A DNA stretch of 64,000 nt from Aurantimonas endophytica (GCF_014196845.1 NZ_JACIEM010000005.1:372001-436000); one strand, 5' to 3'; positions 37,055 through 45,486 are shown, numbered from the stretch's first letter. The notes: generated by a model from the sequence alone, not told the origin. Program-made: numbers and translations.

Positions 37055-37129
37055 GCGGGCGTAGTTCAGCGGTAGAACGCAAGCTTCCCAAGCTTGATGT
37101 CGTGGGTTCGATCCCCATCGCCCGCTCCA
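37055..37129 (+). tRNA. tRNA-Gly (anticodon CCC) with encoded CCA
   Basis: The full cloverleaf can be folded by eye. Acceptor arms GCGGGCG (37055-37061) and CGCCCGC (37119-37125) pair completely. The anticodon stem CAAGC/GCTTG (37080-37084, 37092-37096) closes the loop TTCCCAA, giving anticodon CCC at 37087-37089. The T-arm is GTGGG-TTCGATC-CCCAT. Discriminator T37126 is followed by an encoded CCA at 37127-37129. It reads the glycine codon GGG. Confidence 0.96.
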
Positions 37130-37177
37130 GGCACTTCCCCGACGATACTCCCGAAGACGGAACCTTCTTTTGCGGGG

Positions 37178-37807
37178 TCAGGCGGCGTCCAGCAGCGGCT
37201 CGTTGGCCAACTCGCCGATCTTCAGCCGCGCTGCCTCTATGGCGGCGCTTCTGGTGTCGGGATCGATGGCGAGGCCCTCGGCCCGGACGAACGTGACGTC
37301 GCTGATGCCGATGAAGTTGAGCAGGGTACGCAGATGCGGCTCCTGCGAATCCATCACGGCTGCCGGACCCTCGGAATATTTGCCGCCCCGTGTCTCGATC
37401 ACCAGAGCGCGCTTGCCCGTGAGCAGACCTTCCGGACCGGCGGCGCTGTAGCGGAATGTCTCGCCGGCGCGCAGCACGTGGTCGAACCAGGCCTTGAGCG
37501 TCGAGGCGATGCCGAAATTGTACATCGGTGCGCCGATGACGATCAGGTCGGCGGCACGGACTTCACCGACCAGCTGATCGGAGAGTGACCGGGCGGCTGC
37601 CTGCGCATCGTTGGCGGGCTCGGCGCTGCCGAAGGCGGTCGCCGAGTCCAGGCTGAAATGCGGAACCGGGTTCTGGCCGAGATCGCGGGCGGTGACGCGA
37701 AGCCCGGGATCGCGCGAGCGCAGCACGGTAACGGCTTCGTCGACCAGCTGGTTGGACACGGAAGCATCGCCCAGGGCGCTGCTGGTGATCGCGAGAACGG
37801 TGGACAT
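37178..37807 (-). CDS. azoR: FMN-dependent NADH-azoreductase
   Basis: 209-residue flavodoxin-fold quinone/azo reductase. FMN contacts are visible: the SSALGDASVSNQL phosphate loop, PMYNFGIASTLKAWFDHV near residue 95, and the TRGGKYSEGP loop near 140. AzoR uses NADH to reduce quinones and azo compounds in the cytoplasm and protects from thiol and quinone stress. It is divergent from a LysR gene (109-bp intergenic region), the typical layout for control by that regulator. Confidence 0.93.
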   Translation of the reverse strand: MSTVLAITSSALGDASVSNQLVDEAVTVLRSRDPGLRVTARDLGQNPVPHFSLDSATAFGSAEPANDAQAAARSLSDQLVGEVRAADLIVIGAPMYNFGIASTLKAWFDHVLRAGETFRYSAAGPEGLLTGKRALVIETRGGKYSEGPAAVMDSQEPHLRTLLNFIGISDVTFVRAEGLAIDPDTRSAAIEAARLKIGELANEPLLDAA

Positions 37808-37916
37808 CGGGAACCTCAGAGGTTTGGAGATACGGTGCCTCCTAGCTAGCGGTTCACATCATGCTTCAGAAGGCGCATCCTGCGCATTGCGATGTTGCAT
37901 CAGATGGAACACCTGG
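37808..37916. promoter_or_regulatory. Divergent azoR/lysR control region
   Basis: The 109 bp between the two divergent starts must hold both promoters. Short dyads such as ATGC (37861-37864) with GCAT (37875-37878), and GATG-TTG-CATC at 37891-37901, could be parts of a LysR T-N11-A-type operator. The exact site cannot be fixed. Confidence 0.35.
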
Positions 37917-38807
37917 ATGAACGAACTCGAGGATCTGCGAAGCCTCGTCGAGGTGATCGAGACCGGCGGGCTCAACCGCGCCGCCACACGGCTCGGCGTC
38001 TCCAAGTCGATTGTCAGCCGGCGCATCGCACGGCTGGAAGCCGATCTCGGCACGCGGCTGCTGATCCGGACCAGCCGCGGCGTGAGCCCGACGGAGGCCG
38101 GACTGCAGTTCAAGGAGCGATGCGAGCGGATCCTAGGCGAGCTCGACGAAGCACGCGACGCGGTTGCGCGGGATGGCCGCGCGGTTGTCGGGCTCTTGCG
38201 TCTTTCGGTGCCGGAAGCGCTGAGCGGATGTCGTCTCACGCGCGTCTTTGCGAATCTGGCGCGGCTTCACCCGGAACTCGAGCTGGACGTGTCGTTCGAC
38301 GATCGTCTGACCGATCTGGTCAGCGAGGGATATGACGCGGCGATCCGTATGGGAACCCTGCGCGATTCCGGTCTGATTGCCCGTCAGATCGGTCGCTTTC
38401 ACTCGGTGGTGGCGGCCAGCCCGGACTATCTGGCTGCACACGGCACACCCCTCGTGCCCGAGGATCTGATGAATCACGAATGTCTGGTCTACAAAGGCCG
38501 GCTCACGCCGGAATGGCACTTCAGGTCCGGCGGTCGTCAGGTGGCGATCCGCCCGCGCGGCCGCCTCCGGTCGGACAGCGGCGGCGCCACGATCGAATGG
38601 GCGATTGCCGGGTTCGGCATCGTCGACGCGCCCTCGTTCCTCGTCGCCGACGCACTTGCGAGGGGAGGGCTTGTCCGCCTCTTTCCCGACTATGAGACGA
38701 CGGAATACGGGATCTTCGTCGTTCGACCACCAGGGGCATATCTGCCACGGAAGGTCAGGGTCCTCATCGACGCGCTGGTGGAGAATTTCGGCGGCCAGGA
38801 GGCGTGA
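37917..38807 (+). CDS. LysR-family transcriptional regulator
   Basis: ATG 37917 gives 296 residues. The N-terminal helix-turn-helix (LNRAATRLGVSKSIVSRRIARLE) covers about residues 19-41, followed by the linker helix and a periplasmic-binding-protein-like effector domain (LRLSVPEALSGCRL onwards). It belongs to the AaeR/DsdC-like group that often adjoins oxidoreductase genes. Divergent transcription from azoR suggests that it regulates azoR and its own expression; the inducer is unknown. Confidence 0.9.
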   Translation: MNELEDLRSLVEVIETGGLNRAATRLGVSKSIVSRRIARLEADLGTRLLIRTSRGVSPTEAGLQFKERCERILGELDEARDAVARDGRAVVGLLRLSVPEALSGCRLTRVFANLARLHPELELDVSFDDRLTDLVSEGYDAAIRMGTLRDSGLIARQIGRFHSVVAASPDYLAAHGTPLVPEDLMNHECLVYKGRLTPEWHFRSGGRQVAIRPRGRLRSDSGGATIEWAIAGFGIVDAPSFLVADALARGGLVRLFPDYETTEYGIFVVRPPGAYLPRKVRVLIDALVENFGGQEA

Positions 38808-38856
38808 GACCCTCCCATTGGCGGGATGCCGGGAACCGCACCATCCTCGCCGGCGA

Positions 38857-39330
38857 CTACACCTCGTGGGATATCTCGACGATTTCGGCGTCATCGGCGC
38901 CGGCCTTAACCACGTCGCCGACCTCCTTGCCGATGAGACTCTTCGCCAGCGGAGCAAGATAGGAGAGGAGGCCAGCCGCCGGGTCGCCCTCGTCGATCCC
39001 GACGATGCGGAAAGACTGGCGCCGGCCATCGGGCCGCTCGATCGTCACGCGGCTTCCGAACTGGACGATCTCGGAATCATGATCCGGCGCTGCCACCTCC
39101 GCCGTTGCATGTCGGGCGCGCCAATAGCGCAGGTCCCGATTGATGGTGGCGGCAGCAATCTTGTCGTCCGCCAGGCGGGCCGCCTCGAGATTGGCTTCCA
39201 GCGTCGCGATCTCCTTGTCGATCAACGCCAGACCATTGGCGGTCACGATGTTGAGATCCTCACCCAGCTCGCGATCCGGGAGGACCTCTACCTGGCTGTC
39301 ATTGGGTTCCTTGACGAAGGCGACGCTCAT
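38857..39330 (-). CDS. GreA/GreB-family elongation-factor-like protein
   Basis: ATG 39330 (157 residues) is preferred to the ATG three codons upstream because MSVAFVKE is the common start of this subfamily. The N-terminal helical hairpin (ANGLALIDKEIATLEANLEAA, in part LALIDKEIATLEANL) precedes a FKBP-like C-terminal domain with PLAKSLIGKEVGDVV, the GreA signature. It is not the canonical GreA: the hairpin tip sequence differs and it may act as an alternative transcript-cleavage or secondary-channel factor. Confidence 0.83.
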   Translation of the reverse strand: MSVAFVKEPNDSQVEVLPDRELGEDLNIVTANGLALIDKEIATLEANLEAARLADDKIAAATINRDLRYWRARHATAEVAAPDHDSEIVQFGSRVTIERPDGRRQSFRIVGIDEGDPAAGLLSYLAPLAKSLIGKEVGDVVKAGADDAEIVEISHEV

Positions 39331-39456
39331 TTCGATCAATCCTGCTTTTGATCCCGGGATATAGGGCGTGGTCGGCAGATTTCATCGGCAAGCCTCCAGC
39401 ACGCGGTCTCCGCAGGGCGAGCCCGAACGATCCAACTTGACTCGGAAGTCGTAATA

Positions 39457-39485
39457 TTGCTCCACGCCGAGAACTAGTCTATAGT
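39457..39485 (+). promoter_or_regulatory. Sigma70-like promoter of the 39.5-41.9 kb unit
   Basis: TTGCTC (39457-39462), a 17-bp spacer and TATAGT (39480-39485) make a good sigma70-like pair in an AT-rich stretch. Transcription would start near 39,491, inside the tandem pentamers, 30 bp before the ATG of the first small gene. Confidence 0.5.
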
Positions 39486-39488
39486 GAC

Positions 39489-39508
39489 GTAAAGTAAAGT
39501 AATGTAAT
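39489..39508 (+). repeat. Four tandem pentanucleotides (GTAAA twice, GTAAT twice)
   Basis: Perfect head-to-tail array of two GTAAA then two GTAAT units filling the space between the -10 box and the AGAGG ribosome-binding site of the next gene. It would lie across the transcription start and 5' leader. Copy-number change could alter promoter/leader spacing, but no variation can be seen in one sequence. Confidence 0.6.
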
Positions 39509-39521
39509 AGAGGTGGCGGCC

Positions 39522-39731
39522 ATGTACGCTCTGGTCAGGTCTCTGACGTTGCGAGCGATGCTCATAGAGCAATTGCCGGTTTTTGCGATAGCGTGGGTGA
39601 TTGCCGAGTTCTTTTACAAGTTCAAGAGCTTCACGCTGGAATGCGCGGCGTTCCTGCTGACCTGGTTCCTGCTGGATGCTGCCGTCTCGAGGATACGGCT
39701 CCTGTTTTCATCCTCGCGCGGACCAACCTGA
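39522..39731 (+). CDS. 69-residue membrane peptide
   Basis: ATG 39522 has AGAGG at 39509-39513 with eight-base spacing; a GTG at 39513 is the alternative. Two hydrophobic segments (about residues 10-27 and 38-53) with a short basic connector (YKFKSF) and a basic C-terminus (RIRLLFSSSRG) suggest an inner-membrane hairpin. No family is recognised. It is the first gene after a clear promoter and is followed at 51 bp by a CARDB-like gene, so it probably belongs to the same transcript. Confidence 0.55.
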   Translation: MYALVRSLTLRAMLIEQLPVFAIAWVIAEFFYKFKSFTLECAAFLLTWFLLDAAVSRIRLLFSSSRGPT

Positions 39732-39782
39732 TAGCCGACGGACCACCTGCCAGCGCGTGAAGTCGCTGTTTTGGAGGATCGC

Positions 39783-40946
39783 ATGGGGTGTTGTGGTCGA
39801 CAGAGCGCAGCAGGTCGAGACAATCTCGGCGTCTTCCGGCGGGCATGCTGGTTCTGCAAGGCGTGGCAGATACTCCGGCGGGGAAAGACGCCTTACGGCG
39901 ATCCTTGCGTCACGGTGCCCGGACATCTGATCCGCAAGCCGGACCCGTGCATCTACAGCCAGTTCCTCCTGATGCAGCTGAATCAGCCCGTGACATGGGA
40001 CAATCCGGATGTGCGGATCCTGAGCGGCGGCGTCGAACAATACACCTACGATCTCACCGCGGACACCGAGTACACAGTGGAGATTACCGTCCACAACAGC
40101 TCCCGCGACAAGCCGGCCGACGGGACGGCGGTCAGCATCCGGTGGATCGAGTTCGGTGCGGGCAGCCAAACCCGGCACGCAATCGCCGATCGCGTCGCCA
40201 ACGTCCCGATCTGGCCCGGCACGGCCATCGTCACGGTGCCTTGGCGCACGCCCGCGACGCCTGGCCACTACTGTATCGAAGTCGAGCTTGCGCACCCGAA
40301 CGACGGCAACCCGACCAACAATCTCGGCTGGAACAACACCCAGGTTCACGCCGCCCAGTCGCCGGTCGATCGCAGTATCCGGATCTTCAACCGCTACCCG
40401 CGTGACTGTCCGCCGGTGGACGAGGGGGGAGGCCCCTATCTCGATTATCGCCGGGCGATCTACGGGTGGGGTGCCCTGGGCGCGATCGGCGCATTGCTCT
40501 ACGCCCATGTCGGCCACGAGGGCGGGATGGGCCACAGCTATGCCGTCTCCGTTCTTGCCTTCTACGCGATCGCGGCCGCAGCCGGGCTGGTCTTCTATCG
40601 GCTGCACAACGAACGGCTTCGGCCGAGGGCGGCCGTCGCCAGGGCCGCCACCGGCGGGCACGCCGACTGCCACCGCGTCGAGGTCACGGTGGATTCCTAC
40701 GAATTCGACGACGCCACCGGAAAGGATTTCCATCCCGACACGGTGTTCGCCGGGCGCACTGTCGTCTGGCCAGCCCATGTCGACCCGCCGAGTTTCATCT
40801 TCCAGCCGGGTGAAGCCTTCCGAGACGTGACCTTTCATACCGACGCGCCGGATGATCCCGGCCCGCCGGGGCATTTCAACATCAATGTCAGGCAGGGTGG
40901 GGAACCCAGCGGCGGCGTGACCCTGACGATCACCCGGGGAGGCTGA
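39783..40946 (+). CDS. Cys-rich CARDB-like membrane protein of unknown function
   Basis: ATG 39783 has GGAGG five bases upstream; 387 residues. The N-terminus has a Cys cluster (MGCC, then CWFC). Residues of about 45-200 form an Ig-like/CARDB-type beta domain with RKPDPCIYSQFLLMQ, VTWDNPDVRI and ATPGHYCIEVEL-NNLGWNNTQV. Two membrane helices follow at about 225-265 (IYGWGALGAIGALLYAH, YAVSVLAFYAIAAAAGLVF). A second beta domain of about 100 residues ends the protein (FIFQPGEAFRDVTFHT). I know beta-domain proteins with this KPDP-YSQ/VTWDNPD pattern only as uncharacterised. It pairs with the next gene at one base distance. Confidence 0.6.
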   Translation: MGCCGRQSAAGRDNLGVFRRACWFCKAWQILRRGKTPYGDPCVTVPGHLIRKPDPCIYSQFLLMQLNQPVTWDNPDVRILSGGVEQYTYDLTADTEYTVEITVHNSSRDKPADGTAVSIRWIEFGAGSQTRHAIADRVANVPIWPGTAIVTVPWRTPATPGHYCIEVELAHPNDGNPTNNLGWNNTQVHAAQSPVDRSIRIFNRYPRDCPPVDEGGGPYLDYRRAIYGWGALGAIGALLYAHVGHEGGMGHSYAVSVLAFYAIAAAAGLVFYRLHNERLRPRAAVARAATGGHADCHRVEVTVDSYEFDDATGKDFHPDTVFAGRTVVWPAHVDPPSFIFQPGEAFRDVTFHTDAPDDPGPPGHFNINVRQGGEPSGGVTLTITRGG

Positions 40947-40947
40947 A

Positions 40948-41901
40948 ATGGCGGGCTGCAGCACCAGGCACGACGGCGCCGGCAATAGCGACGCCGCGGC
41001 CGAACGGGTTCTGAAATGGGTGCTCGGCGGCGCCGGCATCCTCGGCGCCGCGGGGTTTCTCGCCGCGGCCGAGATTGCTCTCGCCACCGGACCCGGTTTC
41101 CTGCTCGCCCTGGCGGTAATCCTCATCAGTGCCGGCGCGGGGGCCATCCTCGGCTTCTTCATCGGCTTCGCCGTCAACTGGTTCGACCGGCTTTTCGTCC
41201 AGAACCCGGCCGAGATCACCATGGCGGGCTGCGTCCTGTGTGCCGGCAAGAACACCGGTTACCCGCCCTTTCATGACAATGACTGGACCTTCAACCTCGG
41301 CGGATCGTCATTGGCGGTACTCGGACCCGCTGGCGCCGGCCTCACGGTCGATATCGTCCGCACCCGCGGGGCGCCGGGCGGGGGTCCGGCCTTCACCGTC
41401 ATCGATCCAGCCTCCGGCCAACCGGCTTTCCACTGCGAGATAGGATCCCGGATCGGCGACTATGCCGCTGTCGGCGGGGCTGCCGGCTCCGTCGCGGGAG
41501 CGATCGCTGGTGCGGCGATTGGCGCCGCGATCTGCGTCGCCGCCGGCCTGGCGACCTTCGGCATCGGTGCCCTGGTCTGCCTCATCATCGTTGCGGCCAT
41601 GATCGCGGTCGGCGCCTTCGCGGGCGGCGCCGTCGGCAACTCGATCGGTGCCGGGATCGGGTGGATCGCCGACGAAGTCCAGGACCTTGATGAACGCGGC
41701 GAGGCGATAAGCGCCGGCTGCATCATGAATTTCACCGGCCGGTGGATCACCGACTCAAGCCATCAGCACAACGAGATCCACGATATTGCCAGCGCCCAGT
41801 TGATCGAATGCAACGACTGCGTCACGGCGACCGGCTCGAGCTCGAGTGGGCTGATCGCTGCCGTCGGTATTGGTCGCCATCCCACGGGAAGGGACCCTTA
41901 G
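40948..41901 (+). CDS. Glycine-zipper membrane protein of unknown function
   Basis: 317 residues starting one base after the previous stop. Two helices near residues 22-75 are followed by a soluble stretch with a C-x2-C (GCVLCAGKNTGYPPFHDNDW) and a beta-rich segment. Residues of about 172-245 are a strong glycine zipper (AGSVAGAIAGAAIGAAI; GAFAGGAVGNSIGAGIG). The end contains HQHNEIHDIASAQLIECNDC with histidines and another C-x2-C that could bind a metal. Glycine zippers occur in pore-forming and envelope proteins. No function can be assigned; the tight pairing with the CARDB-like gene suggests a shared envelope role. Confidence 0.58.
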   Translation: MAGCSTRHDGAGNSDAAAERVLKWVLGGAGILGAAGFLAAAEIALATGPGFLLALAVILISAGAGAILGFFIGFAVNWFDRLFVQNPAEITMAGCVLCAGKNTGYPPFHDNDWTFNLGGSSLAVLGPAGAGLTVDIVRTRGAPGGGPAFTVIDPASGQPAFHCEIGSRIGDYAAVGGAAGSVAGAIAGAAIGAAICVAAGLATFGIGALVCLIIVAAMIAVGAFAGGAVGNSIGAGIGWIADEVQDLDERGEAISAGCIMNFTGRWITDSSHQHNEIHDIASAQLIECNDCVTATGSSSSGLIAAVGIGRHPTGRDP

Positions 41902-41928
41902 AGACCCACACGCGACGTCGCGCATTCG

Positions 41929-43902
41929 TCACGCATCCACACGGGGATCAAGCCGGTAACGCGCGTCGTGCGGGATGGCGCGGGACGCCATGTCGTGCGG
42001 CGTCTTCTCCCAGCGGTGGGGGGCAGTGAATAGTTGGGCGAGGGCCCGCACCGTCGCTGCCGCGATCATCACCCAGTAGATCGGCACGAGCGGGAAATAC
42101 CGCACCAGCTTTCCCTCTTCCTTGTCCAGCGCCTGCTTGGACAAGGCGACGAAAAGTGCGTAGCCCCCGACCGCGTTGAACAGGTCGAGTGCCAGCAGCG
42201 CACCGAAGGAGACGCTGTCGGTTCCCTGCGCCACCGCTCGAACCAGCCCTGCACCGGCCACCGCGAGAAACAGCGGGTGCGCAACGGAAGAAGCCAGCAT
42301 CCCGATGAAGAGCAGTTGGAACGTCAGGAAGCGGCGGGCTCCGAGTTCACGAAGCAGCAGCACCGGCTGGCGCATATGGACCAGATAGGTCTGCATCCAA
42401 CCTTTCATCCAGCGGGTCCGCTGGCGGAACCAGATATCCAGTTTCTCCGGGGCGTGCTCCAGTGTCGGCAGGCCGATGGTCTCGATCCGGTAGCCTTTCC
42501 TGCAAAGCCGCATGCCGAGGTCGGCATCTTCGGTGACGTTGTGGGAGTCCCAGCCTCCGACATCGAGGAGCCGGGCACGGACGAAATGGTTGGAGGTGCC
42601 GCCGAGCGGCATCGGCAGGCCGTGGCGGCCGAGCCACGGCAGCAGCCGGCGGAACAGGGCGGCATATTCGAGCGCGAAGACGCCCGCGAGCCAGTTGTTG
42701 CCGCCATTGCCCACGACGAGCGGCGCCTGCAGGCACGCAAGCTCTCCCGGACCGCTCCGGAAGCGCGCATAGGCCTCGCGCAGCTGCCCCGGGTGCGGCA
42801 CGTCCTCCGCATCGTAGAGCACGAGAAATTCCCCGGCTGTCAGCGGCAAGGCGAAGTTCAGTGCCTTCGGCTTCGTCCGGGGCTCCGAGGCCGGCACCTT
42901 GACGATCTCGAATTGCGGGCGGCGGTCGATCGCCTGTTCCACCACCGATATAGTGTCAGGATCATCGGCTTCGCAGACGATCTTGATCTCCAGGCGGCTG
43001 ACCGGCCAATCAAGGCGGGATAGCGCATCGATCAGACGGTCGGCGACACCGCGTTCCCGGTGGAGCGCCACGAGCACGGAATAGAGGGGCTTCGGCTCGT
43101 CGGGCTCCGTCAACTGCGGCGTCACCTGAACGCGCCCCAGGACGGCCGCCAGGCGCAGACAAAGAGCCGCTGCAAACAGCGTGCCTACAATCAAATGAAG
43201 AAAGAAGAGGGTCGAGGAGGGGACGTGGGCTACGGCGGCCAGCAAGCCGCAGGCCAGCAGGGTCAGGACCATCGCCTGCGCGGGCTCCAGCACGTTGCGG
43301 GCCGATTGGCGCGGATGCGTGGCGGCAAGGCTCTCCGTGGCGGCATGCAGCCGCTGCCTCTCACTTTGCTGCGCGAGTGCCCTCTTGACGTCGCCGTCGG
43401 TGGTGACGCGGGCCCGGCGCGCAAAATCCGGCCGGGCGGCCAGAAACGCGCGGAGACGCGCCAGCCCGTCGGGCCGCGGCAGCAGGAACAGCTTGGTGTC
43501 GAGCCGCGCGTCACAGGTCTTCACCAGCCTTGGCAGGGCCGTCCGGTCGTTTGCCGCAAAGCCGATGATCCGATCGCCGGCAGCGATCGCTTCCACCGGC
43601 AGGGCGAGGCGCGTTGCCATTCGGGCAGCCAGCGTCTCGGCATCGCAGTGCCCGGCGGCGACAAGCTCGGCGGCCAGGTCGGTGCCGTTTCTGGCAGCTT
43701 CGGCCCGTGCCTCGGCAATTACCGAGGGTTCAAGCCCGAGGACGGCAGCTGCCTCGTCGTGACGCGCAGGCCGTCTTGCGACGTGCAATACGGAACGCGT
43801 CGGCACTGGGGGAAAGCTGCCGCTCGCCCCATTGCATGGCAGGGGCGGGGGCACATAAGGTCCGCCCGACATGGCCGGGTGATCCGAAACATCGTCGCGC
43901 AT
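41929..43902 (-). CDS. Membrane family-2 glycosyltransferase with GSPII_E-like N-terminal domain
   Basis: ATG 43902 (657 residues) or codons nearby could be the start. Residues of about 50-180 resemble the N-terminal domain of type II secretion ATPases (VIAEARAEAARNGTDLAAELVAAG ... LALPVEAIAAGD, quoted in part as RNGTDLAAELVAAG). Two membrane helices at about 210-265 are followed by a processive-type GT-A domain: DAED at 364-367, TED near 457, and QRTRW near 493-497. Three or four C-terminal helices follow. The catalytic set matches cellulose-synthase-like enzymes. No synthase partner genes adjoin it, so the polymer is unknown. Confidence 0.83.
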   Translation of the reverse strand: MRDDVSDHPAMSGGPYVPPPLPCNGASGSFPPVPTRSVLHVARRPARHDEAAAVLGLEPSVIAEARAEAARNGTDLAAELVAAGHCDAETLAARMATRLALPVEAIAAGDRIIGFAANDRTALPRLVKTCDARLDTKLFLLPRPDGLARLRAFLAARPDFARRARVTTDGDVKRALAQQSERQRLHAATESLAATHPRQSARNVLEPAQAMVLTLLACGLLAAVAHVPSSTLFFLHLIVGTLFAAALCLRLAAVLGRVQVTPQLTEPDEPKPLYSVLVALHRERGVADRLIDALSRLDWPVSRLEIKIVCEADDPDTISVVEQAIDRRPQFEIVKVPASEPRTKPKALNFALPLTAGEFLVLYDAEDVPHPGQLREAYARFRSGPGELACLQAPLVVGNGGNNWLAGVFALEYAALFRRLLPWLGRHGLPMPLGGTSNHFVRARLLDVGGWDSHNVTEDADLGMRLCRKGYRIETIGLPTLEHAPEKLDIWFRQRTRWMKGWMQTYLVHMRQPVLLLRELGARRFLTFQLLFIGMLASSVAHPLFLAVAGAGLVRAVAQGTDSVSFGALLALDLFNAVGGYALFVALSKQALDKEEGKLVRYFPLVPIYWVMIAAATVRALAQLFTAPHRWEKTPHDMASRAIPHDARYRLDPRVDA

Positions 43903-43999
43903 CGGTTCCACCTGATGGAATACCGGAGCACGACCGACGGGCTCGCCAGGGCCGCGCACGACTATCGTGAATGGGCGTTGACCTAGGGGAAACTAACCT

Positions 44000-44860
44000 A
44001 TGAGGGAAAACCTCCCGCGGAAGTTGAATCTTCTTCTGCCGCTCATCTGTCTCCTGCTGCTCCCGCTCGCCGGCGTCGGAAACGCCCAGACCGTGGCGAC
44101 GCCGAACTTCTACGACCAGCGCCAGCGGATGACCAAGCCGGATCTCGGCGGCCGCCAGCGCATACGTTTCCTGACAACGACCGACTATCCGCCGTTCAAC
44201 TTTCTCGACCAGCGCGCCCGGCTCGCCGGCTTCAACGTCGATCTGGTGCGCGCGATCTGCGAGGAACTCGACATCCAGTCCCGCTGCCAGATCGAGGCGA
44301 TGCCGTTCGGCGATCTGGTGGACGCGCTGAAAAGCGGGGAGGGAGAAGCGATCGTCGCCGGCATGGCGATGACGCCGGCGACGCGTGCGAGCCTTGCCTT
44401 CTCCGAGCCGTATCTGCGCTATCCGGCACGCTTCGTTACCCGCAAGGACCGGCCGTTGCCGAGCCCTATCGCTGAGGCTCTCGCCGGCAAGACAGTAGCG
44501 GTCGAGGAGGGCAGCGCCCATGCGGCCATGCTGGGCGCGTTCTTTCCGGACGTGACGCGGCAGAATTTCGCCACCCGCGCGGAAGCGCTGGCCGCCGTCA
44601 AGGAAAGCCGGGTCGACGCTTTCTTCAGCGACGGGGTCAGCCTGTCGTTCTGGCTGGAAAGCGACGCCGCCGAGGCCTGTTGCGTGTTTTCCGACGGGCC
44701 GTTCTTTTCCGACCGCTACCTCGGGGAGGGATTGGCGATCGCGGTCGCCCCGAACGACACGACGCTGGCGCGCTCGATCGACTACGCCATCGGCCAGATC
44801 GTCCAGAAGCAGCGCTTCTCGGAGCTGCTGCTGCGTTATTTCCCGGTCAGCCCGTTCTGA
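44000..44860 (+). CDS. Amino-acid-type ABC transporter substrate-binding protein
   Basis: 286 residues with a Sec signal peptide (MRENLPRKLNLLLPLICLLL, cleavage near residue 33). The SBP_bac_3 domain shows IRFLTTTDYPPFNFLDQRARLAGFN (in part DYPPFNFLD), LVDALKSGEGEAIVAGMAMTP and a conserved Asp in RVDAFFSDG. It belongs to the GlnH/HisJ-type polar amino acid binders. No permease or ATPase lies next to it, so it may be an orphan or a sensor-type binding protein. It is divergent from the glycosyltransferase at 41,929. Confidence 0.87.
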   Translation: MRENLPRKLNLLLPLICLLLLPLAGVGNAQTVATPNFYDQRQRMTKPDLGGRQRIRFLTTTDYPPFNFLDQRARLAGFNVDLVRAICEELDIQSRCQIEAMPFGDLVDALKSGEGEAIVAGMAMTPATRASLAFSEPYLRYPARFVTRKDRPLPSPIAEALAGKTVAVEEGSAHAAMLGAFFPDVTRQNFATRAEALAAVKESRVDAFFSDGVSLSFWLESDAAEACCVFSDGPFFSDRYLGEGLAIAVAPNDTTLARSIDYAIGQIVQKQRFSELLLRYFPVSPF

Positions 44861-44870
44861 GGCTCGCGCC

Positions 44871-45281
44871 TCAAAGCCGTCGGTACCGCACCCGCGCCGA
44901 GTGCTCGATCGCCCCGCTGACCAGCCGGTCGAGTTCGAAGCCGTCGCGCAGCATTTCGAGGAAGCGCAGTTCCGGCTGGGAGGCCGCCACGTCCGAGGCC
45001 GCCACTTCGACGGCGAGGGCATAGGCGGTCTCGTAGAGCCGGGGCGGCACCGCCGACACAACGTTGGCGATGATCCTGTCGAGACCGTCCTCCTGCCCCA
45101 GCAACTCCCCGCAATGGCGGGCGATCTCGTCGAGCCGCGCCATGTCGAACCCCTCGAAGACCGGCAGCGTCCGCAAAAGGTCGCCGAGCTCCCGCAACTC
45201 CTTGTCGGTGATCGTTCCGTCTGCGGTGGCCATCGCGACCATGAGGTGGACGAAGGCTTCCTGCGGACCGGGCTCTGTCAT
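44871..45281 (-). CDS. TerB-like cytosolic helical protein
   Basis: ATG at 45281 gives 136 residues; a longer upstream frame lacks conservation and is GC-skewed. All-helical: AFVHLMVAMATADGTITDKELREL with the acidic Asp-rich TADG-x-I-x3-E segment typical of TerB/DjlA metal sites, and a second copy-like region (LAVEVAASDVAASQPELRFL). TerB-like proteins are linked to tellurite resistance and stress, but isolated copies in Rhizobiales have no known role. It converges with the SBP gene (10 bp between stops). Confidence 0.75.
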   Translation of the reverse strand: MTEPGPQEAFVHLMVAMATADGTITDKELRELGDLLRTLPVFEGFDMARLDEIARHCGELLGQEDGLDRIIANVVSAVPPRLYETAYALAVEVAASDVAASQPELRFLEMLRDGFELDRLVSGAIEHSARVRYRRL

Positions 45282-45458
45282 CGACGGGGTCTCCTTGCTG
45301 AGGGTGTGATCCTGGAAGGCAGGGCTGGTGTGGCCGAGGCCAAAATTGGCGGCGCCCGCAGTCTTTTGGCGGGGCCCGTCGGGCTGGCGCGCGCGGTCGG
45401 GACATCTCCGCGATCTAGGTGCGGCCGGGCGGCGCGCAACCCCCGCGCAGCGGCTTTG

Positions 45459-45486
45459 TTGACGGGCTCGCGGCTTCTTTCTAGAC
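45459..45486 (+). promoter_or_regulatory. Possible promoter upstream of lysS
   Basis: TTGACG (45459-45464) and CTAGAC (45481-45486) are 16 bp apart, about 95 bp before the LysRS start. It is close to the rhizobial consensus TTGAC-N17-CTATAT only at the -35 box. Confidence 0.28.
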
